Shown: positions 34,821-45,400 of the stretch, one piece after another
Position numbering within the stretch: the stretch's first letter is position 1
Layout: every line of letters starts with the position of its first letter
Origin: Membranipora membranacea
Lineage: Eukaryota; Bryozoa; Gymnolaemata; Cheilostomatida; Membraniporidae
DNA length: 64,000 nucleotides
Direction: 5' to 3'
NCBI GenBank assembly: GCA_914767715.1
Contig: OU612067.1
Coordinates: 8,680,001-8,744,000 of the forward strand
Made by a program: the position numbers and the translations under genes
Notes under the pieces: generated by a model
What the model was told of the DNA's origin: nothing
The model's database searches: none
What the model saw: only the letters and a program-made list of their open reading frames with translations

Positions 34821-37628
34821 ATGAAGGTTTTCATCATTGTTTTGTGCATGTTTGCAGTCAGCCAAGCAGCTGTGTTGTGAGTAGAGTTTTAAGTATTTTT
34901 GGTATAAATTTCTGAGTTTCTTTTTATTGTTACCACGTTTTAGAATTTTAAATATTAGCCACAAAGCAAAGACAGGGCTGAATGGACTGACCTCAGCTTG
35001 ACTCCGGTATAAAAAGCAAGTCATAAAAATGTTGAATGACACAGGTACAACATTGTATGCACATATTATATTCGTACTGTTTAATGAAGATTGAAGATAG
35101 GGTTGGTCCAAGAGAACTGCAAGGTGCTCTATACACTGGGTATGATGCATCCTAGAAACCCTAGAATATATCTTAAAAGGTGAATGGTCATGAATAACCC
35201 TACAAAGAATACCATAGACTGTGGAACGGGCAATAACAGCTACCGGTAGTGACACATTGATCATAGCAAACAGTACGAGGATGAGGAATAGCATACACTT
35301 CTCTTTCTCTATACTTGCAGGTGCCCTGATAATGCTTGTGACAATGTGAAATGTGACACCAGCCTGACAGCTGAAAGCTGCTCTAACAATAGAGGACTTC
35401 TCAAAGTTAAGGCTGGTTTCTGTGGGTGCTGTGATATGTGTGTGCAGCTGATAGGTATGTACAAAGTTAAGGCTGGTTTCTGCGGGTGCTGTGATTTGTG
35501 TGTGCAGCTGATAGGTATGTACAAAGTTAAGGCTGGTTTCTGCGGGTGATGTGATATCTGTGTGCAGCTGATAGGTATGTACAAAGTTAAGGCTGGTTTC
35601 TGCGGGTGCTGTGATATGTGTGTGCAGCTGATAGGTATGTACAAAGTTAAGGCTGGTTTCTGCGGGTGCTGTGATATGTGTGTACAGCTGATAGGTATGT
35701 ACAAAGTTAAGGCTGGTTTCTGCGGGTGCTGTGATATGTGTGTGCAGCTGATAGGTTGTCCTCTTTTCAGCAACTCATATTCACAGGGGAGATGACCCTT
35801 TCTATGCACAAATATAAGAGAACCTGAGAATGGTGCAAAAGGATCCTGTAACAAATTGAGTACATAGAACAAAATAGAGGATGGCCCCAACTAACCACTT
35901 AACTACCTATTACTTTATAACAAGGTGAAGGTGATGACTGTTCCAGCTCTATGTATATTGGAGTTCCTGCCACCTCAGAGTGCAGTGGAGAAGATCTCTA
36001 CTGTGACTTCAAGACTAGAAAATGCATCAAATGTAAGTGATCACGCCAAAGTAGAGTACAGAATGATGAATGCTGAAAACGAGAAAAGAAAACAATCGTA
36101 AACCTTGCACTTACATAATGAAGTGCTTCATTACTACACATGTGACATTACTAGACTTGTGTGGTGTTTCAGGCTCATGACACAATATGATAGCATTAGA
36201 ACTTGCGGAACAAAAAGAAAAAAAGTTAGATTAAGCCATCTGCAATGAATTTTTTTCCTCTCACAAAGAAACGCAAACAGTTTTGTGGGTTCCATATGAT
36301 GTTATTTTGTTTTAAATATATTTGTTTCACCCTTTATATTTATTATTCCCACTATGCATTTTCAGCAACTTGTGCCGTGAAGAAGAAAGAGCTTGAGGAT
36401 TATGTAGCTAAGCTGACCATAAGACCTCTGGGATTATATATCCCTGAATGCGCTGCTGATGGTTCATATGCTGGTAAACAATGCTCCGGCAGCAAGTATG
36501 TATTATTTCTTAATCAATAGTGTTATCTCTCTACATGTTATACACAAACTATGGCCATGATATTAGTCTAAGTGCTCAGACGGCTACAATGCGAGATAGT
36601 GGCATTACATTATCAAACACTCATTTTGTGATCGATAATGTTTGATAATGTGATGCCACTAACCCCCAATGCAGCAGCTGAGCACTAAGATTACCATCAT
36701 ATCAGTGTTACCTTGTTTCTATTCTATTACATCTATCAGGGAATGGTTTCCATAGGGTGTATTTATTTTTCCTGCCACCATAACATTGATTCACAAGTAT
36801 TCTCAATGTGAGCTATCTTTCTGACACGCAAACTTCCTCCTATATTTCTGTGCTTGACAGATGTTACTGTGTTGATACCAAAGGAACAAATATAGGATTC
36901 GAACATAATAAGTGGGAGACAGACGACCAAGTTATGTGCCGTAAGTTAGCCAAGAATCGAATGGCCAATATCATGTTGCATCCTGGTGCAATGAAAATAA
37001 ATGTGTACCCTAGAGGATTAAATATATGCTAGAATTCAGTTTAGTTTTTTAGGGTAACTTAATAATAGCTAGCACTAAATTTGAGCTAACTGCGGGGGGG
37101 GGCATGTATTGGTTTAATGGAGTGGGCAAATGTCAGCTAGCCTTGAAATTTAGCTATTTCAAGCCTGCAAATTTTCCTCCCGCAAACATTTTACTCCTCT
37201 AAGGAATGGCACAAGAAGAAATAAAGATATATAAATTCTAATGTGTGATGCATTCTAGTTTCTAGGATGCATCACACCTGAAATGTGAGCACAGAGTGCT
37301 GCCAAAACTGAAACTAACATAAAATCAGCCATTAGCACAGACACTTTGATATTAGCCAATATGCCGAGAAGGATGGTGATCAATTCCATGGATCTACGCA
37401 TAGATAAAACACTATGTCTATGGACCTACCAATGAAACATGTCGACAATCATAATCATTTATATACAATTTCAATGTTTGACTGAATACCCAGGAGGGAA
37501 AACTCTAAAATTTATATCAAATCAACATAATTTTAGAATGTGCCCGAGAGAGAGCAGCATACTTAGCTCAAGGATTATCAGGACGATCGATTGACTGTAC
37601 AACCATGGGAGATTACCGCACAGGGTAA
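34821..37628 (+). CDS. Secreted IGFBP-N-like / thyroglobulin type-1 protein A, frameshifted last exon
   Basis: Exons are 34821-34876, 35321-35454, 35925-36032, 36366-36495, 36861-36940 and 37537-37628, giving 199 residues. The signal peptide is MKVFIIVLCMFAVSQA. A 12-cysteine module follows with FCGCCDMC, as in the N-terminal domain of insulin-like-growth-factor-binding proteins and single insulin-binding-domain proteins. Next is a thyroglobulin type-1 repeat (PEC..DGSY..KQC..KCYCVD). The second such repeat starts (QCARERAAYL) but a 5-bp deletion relative to gene B at about 37622 brings a stop at 37626-37628. Beyond it the homologous DNA also has a Cys-to-Tyr change in the CFC motif and a deletion. 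Exon 2's 3' half is amplified in the following intron. It may be a truncated gene or an early pseudogene. Confidence 0.78.
35403..35755 (+). repeat. 60-bp tandem array made from exon 2 plus its splice donor, 6 copies
   Basis: Each 60-bp unit repeats AAAGTTAAGGCTGGTTTCTG, the cysteine-coding GGGTGCTGTGATATGTGTG, and CAGCTGATAG|GTATGTAC, so each copy ends with a donor-like GTATGT (35455, 35515, 35575, 35635, 35695; the last is GTTGTC). Units are in frame, adding 20 residues each, until copy 3 carries TGA at 35549-35551. Gene B has a single copy. Confidence 0.95.
36564..36693. mobile_element. Hairpin MITE, family 1
   Basis: TAGTCTAAGTGCTCAGACGG and the complement of the right end (CTGAGCACTAAGATTA) are inverted. 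The inner arms form TTTGATAATGTGATGCCACT-type stems. CCATGATAT and CCATCATAT flank it as a 9-bp duplication with one mismatch. It lies in intron 4 of gene A and is absent from gene B, so it inserted after the duplication. Confidence 0.88.
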
Positions 37629-38606
37629 CGGCAGCGTCTGCTTCTACGCTGAGAGGATGACCGATAGATAAAGAGCTTGACAGTGAGAACAGCCAAGAAC
37701 AAGCTCAACTGTTAATCAAAACAATGCTTTATAAATAAGTGTTTCGGTACACCAATATAACAGAATAAACAGTATCAAAGTTTTACCATCCGCTTATTTA
37801 TGAAATCAGTCGTAATCAGTGAGTAATTCGATAACTAGAAACAGGTAGTTCCTTGCTGGGTCTTACTAATTTTACTTTCTAGATGCCAACAAACATATCA
37901 TTTGTAACATCGTTGCTTGTAAATCATGAACAGGTGCACATAACTCTAAGGTAACCAGTCGAATCATTTCTATACAAAACTTCCAGGGAAGGTGGGTATA
38001 CAGGATACTACACTTGATCTACATGACTATATTCGATCCCGATTGTCGCCCTTTTGTTGAGATTCTGGCGATGACTCTAAATTGTTTTAGATGGGGAACA
38101 GTGAACTTCAACGATTCGTCATTGTCAATACTCAGTAACAATGCACCAGTGTACCATGCTATAATTAAATTGTCTTATCAGTGGTTACCCATCAGTGAAA
38201 GTTGTGAGCAGACAGATGGGATGGATGTTCCAATATTGATTGACCTCCCAAGCCAAGTCTTAGCCTTAGGATAAAAGATAAGCTAGCAGCGAATTACAGG
38301 CTCAGCATCATCCCGTCCTCCAATTTCAATCTTCATGAAGTTTGGGAAACCAAAATTTACACAATCCAAGAACTGTTCTAATTATAGTCTACATCATGTA
38401 TGACAAATGTAGAACGTAGAAACAACGTAATGAGAATTATCAGGAGAGAGATTAGATGACCCATGGTAATACTGATCATATACCAGATAATAATATAGTC
38501 ATGTAGTTATGTCAACATACATATATATCTGTATCTGTGATAAGCAGAGCTAATACCAGCATTGCTCTCATTTCCAAGCTAGCACGAGAACAATCAACAT
38601 TGAACC
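37629..38606. other. 3' relic of gene A and spacer to gene B
   Basis: 37629-37735 still aligns with the last coding part of gene B but is out of frame. AATAAA at 37764-37769 is the probable poly(A) signal of gene A. From 38187 the duplicated 5' flank begins. A hairpin just before exon 6 of gene A's 3' intron (37241-37278, ATGCATTCTAG) is an unrelated small inverted repeat. Confidence 0.65.
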
Positions 38607-41138
38607 ATGAAGGTTTTCATCACTGTTTTGTGCATGTTTGCAGTCAGCCAAGCAGCTGTATTGTAAGTAGATGTTTACGCATTATCAGATATATATTCCT
38701 AGATTTTTTACTTTCATCTTTTTCGTCAAGGTGCTGAAGGCCTGATTTCTGCTTTACTATATTGAAACAAAATTAAGCCATAAAATTGTTGACTAAGAGG
38801 CATAACAAGTTTGCCCAACTTATATTCGCCTCTTTTCTCTACACTTGCAGGTGCCCTGATAATGCCTGTGATAATGTGAAATGTGAGACCAGTCTGACAG
38901 CTGAGAGCTGCTCTAACAATGGAGGACTTCTCAAAGTTAAGGCTGGTTTCTGCGGGTGCTGTGATATGTGTGTACAGCAACTAGGTATGTACAAAGTGTT
39001 AGGAAATTATTTGTCAAGCATTTGGTGTTGCCCCTCTCTCAGCAATTCTTACTTGAAGGTAGATAACCCTTGCCATGCACAGAGGTCAGAGAAGGCTGAT
39101 ATATGCCTGAAGGACTAAAACGTTTGAGAGGCTCCAACAGCGCATATGTCTCAATAATTACTTGAAAGCAGTAACCACAACACAGTGCAAATTATTCCAC
39201 CAGATGATATTATGAAATCAATGCAAACACAGGGCAATATATATAAAACTGACCACCACTTTTTTTATAAATCACAAGGTGAAGGTGATGACTGCTCCAG
39301 CTCAATGCTGATTGGAGTTCCCGCCACCTCAGAGTGCACTGGTAAAGATCTCTACTGTGACTTCAAGTCCAGAACATGCACCAAACGTAAGTGAAAGGAC
39401 CAAGTCAGAATCGTCAACTTATAAATGTGGAACATAGAGAACAGTATTTTTGCTGAAACTTGTGAGTATACAGTAGTATGGTGCTTCATTATTCAATGTA
39501 TTCAACTGTACATGAGATGAAATAGATACTCATGGTGAATCATGAACAGTAGAAGTTCTAATACCTGAAATTTAAACTTAGCCAAACCAAATGAGCTTGT
39601 TTTGCGACAGCCTAGGGTCCCAAACAGGCTTTTAGGGTCGTGTGATGATATTTTGATTATTTTCTTTTCAGCCACCTGCGCCATGAAGAAGAAAGAGCTT
39701 GAGGATTATGTAGCTAAGCTGCCCATGAGACCTCTGGGACTAACTATCCCTGAATGCGCTGCTGATGGTTCATATGCTGGTAAACAATGCTCTGGCAGCC
39801 AGTAAGTATGCTAAACATTCCCCAGAAAAGTTTTTTAACATCATCTAGGCTTACCAAGAAAAATAAAATCCTTTCCAATGTAAATATAGGTTGTTACCGT
39901 GTACCGTTAAAGTCATTGTATTGTGTAGAGGATTATTGTATCGTCTTAACCAAAGTTGGCCATCTTCTGACCTGGTAAGGTGGGAGGGACATGGTCTGAT
40001 GGCTGCCAAATACATGTGTGTAACGATTTGTCTCCATAACATCAAAGGGCACACAATCCTTAACTACATAACAGTTGACAGCACTTTATTGGCAAGTGAA
40101 AACAGCAAACAATTCTGTTTCAATCACTGCGTCGGTATGTAGTGTTATTTTGATATTGGATAGTAGTTAGATAAAGTGAGCTGTCATGACATGCTTGTCG
40201 AGACAGGCTGCCCTGTAGTACTTCTATAGCGAGCCATTTGCAAATTATTGTCTCAAGTTCCACGCTCCTGCAGGCGGTTATCATAGGGGTATTACAGTTC
40301 CAGGCGTCTGGATATATAAAAAATATCAATCGAACCACAGCATTGATTTCTCAGCATTGGAAGTTGCCTCAAATTAATTCCTTTTCTTGATGGTATTTAT
40401 TTTTCTGTGCTTGATCAGGTGCTACTGTGTTGATGACAAAGGAAACAGCATCGGATTCGAACACAACAAGTGGGAGACAGACGACAAAGTTCTTTGCCGT
40501 AAGTTGACCTTAGCATCAAACTCCGAGGGAGTCCCTTGAGCCCAAGGAGTCGCCATATTGCATGCCTTGTTTATGGAAATAACTTATTCAACTTGTTGAC
40601 ACAAGCAAACATTATTATAGATGTATGGATTTTGTTGTATGGCATTAGCCTTCACATGAGGATTTTCAATTCCATATTCTGCTATGGTGAGAAACAGTAA
40701 ATGTGCTTGATATAAATCATCATAATTATTAGATAATTCTAAGTTTGACTGTTATACAGGGTCTCACAACTCGCATCAAGCTCTCCCGAGTTGCTGGTAC
40801 CGGAACCCCATTGTCAACTATATCCAAACCAAATTGGGCTGTGGTAGCACATGAAATGCCATAATAACCCAGGCATAGTTTGACAGTCTCACCAATGTGA
40901 GAATAAAACTTATATGTTATATAATTTGTATATGCTTATAGAATGCGCCAGAGACAGAACTGCCTACTTTGCACGAGGTATAATTGGACGACTCTTCCAC
41001 TGTACCGATATGGGTGATTATCACACCGTACAATGTAACGGCAGCGTCTGCTTCTGTGCTGACAGGAAAACTGGTAAAATGCTTGACAGCCAGAATGGTG
41101 GCATCCACATCTCAGCTAAGGACAAGCTCAAATGTTAA
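38607..41138 (+). CDS. Secreted IGFBP-N-like / two thyroglobulin type-1 repeat protein B, complete
   Basis: Exons are 38607-38662, 38851-38984, 39279-39386, 39672-39801, 40419-40498 and 40942-41138 (phases 2, 1, 1, 2, 1), giving 234 residues. The signal peptide MKVFITVLCMFAVSQA is followed by 12 cysteines with GFCGCCDMCVQ, an IGFBP-N/single-insulin-binding-domain-like module (~20-100). Two thyroglobulin type-1 repeats follow, the first with PECAADGSYAGKQC and CYCVDDKG, the second with HCTDMGDYHTVQC and CFCADRKTG. Thyroglobulin type-1 repeats often inhibit cysteine proteases; an IGFBP-like module plus such a repeat is the layout of IGF-binding proteins. The ligand is unknown. It is the intact partner of gene A, 3.8 kb upstream. 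A poly(A) signal is at 41188-41193. Confidence 0.92.
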
Positions 41139-41187
41139 TCAGTCAAAAATGTTTTGCGAAAAGTGTGTGAACACACCAATATAACAG

Positions 41188-41193
41188 AATAAA
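41188..41193 (+). terminator. Poly(A) signal AATAAA for gene B
   Basis: AATAAA lies 50 bp after the TAA stop; the surrounding AACAGAATAAACA is also present after gene A. Confidence 0.75.
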
Positions 41194-42434
41194 CATTAAC
41201 AAAATTTCAACAATCATTGTTATTTACTGAAACATGCAGCTACAATCACTTGTTTGTAGTCCACTCAGTAGGATGATAGTTGGTATTTTTATTCCTATCG
41301 TCAGGGTCTAACAAATTTATATTTTTCCGCTGTACACATAACCTAATTTTCCCATCATAGCCAGTATACCATGCACAGGTGCGCAAGAGTCACCCCAGAT
41401 GTTCCACCAAGGAGTTGTCTCTCTGGTTCCCCTTTACCCCTGATTTAGACGATCTTCCACAATCTTTACGGACATCCATTTTATTGGGAGCTCGGAGGTA
41501 TCCTCCAATAACATTGACTTTCCAACAAGTTATCGTAATCTCAAGTGCTTGTTACTTGTATGGTTAACTGATGATTTTGGTGTGACCTGATAAAGCTAGC
41601 TTGGCAAGTGACAAGAGAAGCAACCCATCTCAAGATGATTGTAAGCTGATTACATTTCACCTGTAACACTTGGAAATGCATTCTGTCCTAGTCTAAATCG
41701 CTGCGGCTGCAATGCGACTTAGTTGCTGACTGTTGCGATATGAGTTAGTGGCATAAAAGTATCAACAAATCATTTCGTTTGGAAACTAACTCCATCTTAG
41801 CACTTGGACTAGTTCTGTCCTAAATTTTTTCTGAAGTTTAGAAGCAACCTTAATGTTTGAAACAAATAACATCCTGCATGTATTTTCAACTATATACAAT
41901 GACACAATACAATTAGAAGCCTGAGATCCCGTTACCTAATGTATAACAATAATATATACAAGTGATGAGCCAGAACCTGATCTTTGTTGTCCTCGTCCTG
42001 GAAATACAGAGACAACCTGCCGTGCTATCAGATTAAGCCAAAAACAGTAACAATAAACCAAAATGGGAGAAAATAATGAACAGCACAGTAGAAATATTTC
42101 TGTCAATATCCCTGACAGTTTCCTGTGTAAACAAATAACAGCCATTTAGTGTGTAGAGTATGAACTCAATGAGGGTGAGATATCCAAAACAGATCTCGAG
42201 AAAACAGTGATAATATGTACAGCTGCCTGACACAAACTCTGGAATGAATACGACTGGCTTTCATATCAAGTCATTTCGAGGTAAATAATAGAAATTGTTA
42301 GTTTGTTCATACAATGAGGGAGTTCCTGGCTATAAGGTAAGCTGCCAACGGACTTCAGTCTTGAACTAGTTCTCACAAGGCTTGAGAAAATGTCATACTT
42401 TTGATGAGTTGTCTGAATCTAAGCCTAACCTGTG
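41194..42434. other. Convergent intergenic region, no gene seen
   Basis: It lies between gene B (+) and the 3' end of translin (-). Several frames of 60-70 codons occur on both strands but none has splice borders or domain character. Confidence 0.55.
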
Positions 42435-45400
42435 TTATGCTGAAGTAGATGGATCTTTGTTAGCACCATCTTCTGCAGGGTTATCGTTGGATGATCCAGG
42501 TTGAGTTGACAGCCCACGTATAGATATATCATATACCACCTGTCAATATATGAAATGGAACATATCAGAAATGTAGCATATGGGTCTCAAAACATCCTTG
42601 CACGCTTTGAGAGGTGGGCTAGATGACCTTATCTAGCCTTAACTGGCCTGAGATGGCCTTACTGCCACAACAGCCGATGGTGGATACAATAAAGAAACCC
42701 TTTTGTTTCCTTCCACCTTTATCATCTTTTCCTTATCACAATCCTACCAACCACATCCAACTGACCATGCGAGGACTAAATAGATATTATGCAATCATGA
42801 CAAGACAACTTCCAATTGTTGAGGGCATATTGAGGGGGGGGGGGGAACAGTAGATACAAGCTACATTGGTTGGTTTTGGCATATTGTAAATTTTAAGCTT
42901 ATGGATATAAATCATGTCAGAGGAGACCATCTTCATTAATTGACACACGGTTTTTTCAACTAGAATGTGCAAGGGTTTTTACCATGGCAGAATCATCCAA
43001 TTTCTTTGCACAACCTCTTGAGAAAAAAGTTCGCTCAAAAGATGTATAATTCCATCATGCATTCAGTGATCTTGGAGCAAGACTACCTAGTAGGTATTTC
43101 TCCCCCAGCTAGGCACAATAAGCTAGTGAAATTTGTAATTTTTAATTGATAGACCCCGCCTCCTCCCCTTCCCGAAATTTAGCTCAAGATTCTTACCTCC
43201 TCGACTTTCTTCATATCATACTTAATAGAATCAAATCTCTTTCTCAGGCTGTCATTCTTTAGATTTAGAAGTCTGAACCCCGAATCTAGGTCATTCATGA
43301 AAGAAGCAATCTGCAGAGGCTTCTGATAATCTGCAGCAGTCACAGAATTCACTGCCAATCTAGACTGTAAACATAACAAATTCAGCCGATGCTTATAACA
43401 ACAAAAAAGGTTATCTACAACGAAAAGAAGAGACACATTTCACACATTCTTTTATTTGGTATAAAGCTCCACCAAACACCAAACTTGAATAGGGCTATCA
43501 AGCTTGAACATTTAACCACCACCGACCAGAACAAGCCATTCGATATATGCAATTTCCATACATTCTATTATCTGATAACTGCACACAGCTAATATAGGTG
43601 GAAGTTCATTTGACATTTTCTGATGAGGTAATGAGAAAACCATGAATGGACATGGACAACCCATGAGAACCTCCGAAACCAAGCCATCAAGGAAACTTGA
43701 TTTACAAAAAACACCATGATCATTGCTTGCAACCGAAACATACCAACTCATTGGAGAGACTGATTAGACCATGCAGATAGTCTTCCAAATCTAGATAAAG
43801 CGTTGCTGTAGTACCATCAGAACCATCGCAAGCCTGGGTTCTATCTGTGGTCAGGTGAAGTCGGACAGCTGCCTCCTGCCATAATAATAACTTCCCTGAT
43901 GTGAGGAACTCAACAAAGCTTACAACGAATACAAGGCGCTGGGTGGCAAACTTCCATTGATCGTGATATCTGTAAATAAATAAAAACCATCATAGATAAC
44001 AATAATATAATAACATAATTCTTTTTTTTAAAATCACAATTATTAGTGATAATGCTAAAAACCAAAATAATATCCCAATTATCGCTGGTATGATCGGCAT
44101 TTCGTGCAAAACGTTTGATACAAAAGCTTGTGCTGATGGAATAAGTGGGGTCATGGTTACAGGGTTCTCACTAGACATAATAACTAATGGGGGATTGAAG
44201 GTCAAAGTATGGGGGGGGGCGGTGGCTGGGGGCTCCTTCACAAATACACTGTGTTTTTTTTTCTGATTTTGGTGGTGGTACACATGGGTTGGTGCCAAAG
44301 TATGTATGGGTGTTTCATCCATGCCGGGTACAGCCCTGGGTTATCCTCCTCAGCCCAACAGTGAGCTAGCAAATCCAAAGATATAATAGGAGGTATGTGA
44401 AGATGAACCTAAAATGAGTACACGCAGCTTTTGCTATTGACTTTGTCAAACCTGGTCAAACTGGTGATAATTATCACTTCTGTAAATGGCTGCAAATAAC
44501 ACTACCCGCAATCTAGCCAATGTGCTAATTCAGTAATTGGAGTTCAGAGGTATGGTACCTTTTACAGTATATTACTCACACCAAAGAACCTGTAGCCTTG
44601 TCATGCAGAAGTGGCCATCTGACAAGGCTAGATCCATTGTACTATGAATACGATTGACGATAAATATATCTAACATACTCGTAAAAACTTGCTGAAAATT
44701 TAAAGACTTACAATAATCATAGTTTTTATTATAATATATTTATTTATCAACATCATATTTAAGGCATTACGTTATTACTTGTATCGCTGAGCCAATATCC
44801 CAATCCGAGTTTTATTCATCAGTCCCTGTTGGTCCGCCTTACAGAGGTTTCCTTTCATATTTTATTAAAATATAGTGTGAAACCACCGATGCAAGGTTTT
44901 ATGATTAATAAAAAACAGGGTATATTTTTAATCAATGCACAATGGTTAATGAAATTTGAAATGTGTGAACTGCAAAAATGAATACTCGTGTAGGATTCAG
45001 AAACCGAACTGAGAGGCAGGATGTTATTCCATCAAGGCCAACAATTCATAACAGACAGCAGAGTCACTCTTGCCCACTATTACCAAAAGGATGGAAGTTT
45101 TTGGCCAGGAGTTTTTTTAAACTATTATATGAATGAGGGCATGGTCTGCCTAAGAGATGTTATGTTGCACAAGGTATTATATATATAATATATGTGGGCA
45201 TATAGTTACTGATCCTATGCAACAACTGAACTTATATGATAATAGGACTTTCAGCGTATTTTAACAAATTAATATCAATTTTCAACTCTTTGAGGCCCAG
45301 GCATGTGAGCTATTTATAATAATATTATGTTGTTGTTGAAGCTAGTATAGTATTGATTTGCATCAGACAAAATGTGGGAATGGTAGTTTGGGTCCTCTCA

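Larger units (their letters stand above)
34430..41193 (+). repeat. Tandem segmental duplication, two ~3.3-kb units
   Basis: The segment 34430-37769 (flank, gene A, poly(A) site) and 38187-41193 (flank, gene B, poly(A) site) correspond throughout. GTGAAAGTTGTGAGCA in the upstream flank, the signal-peptide exon, all six exon lengths up to exon 5 and the AACAGAATAAACA poly(A) context are shared. Confidence 0.9.

Noticed and set aside
35309-35890. 193-codon minus-strand frame with a 20-residue periodic peptide (SCTHISQHPQKPALTLYIP type)
   Set aside because: It is the antisense of the 60-bp array in gene A; the sense strand has the conserved cysteine code and splice donors.
43990-44322. 110-codon minus-strand frame with a hydrophobic C-terminal segment
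   Set aside because: It has no recognisable domain, runs through a G-tract and lies next to the translin exon 4 acceptor; it is more likely chance.
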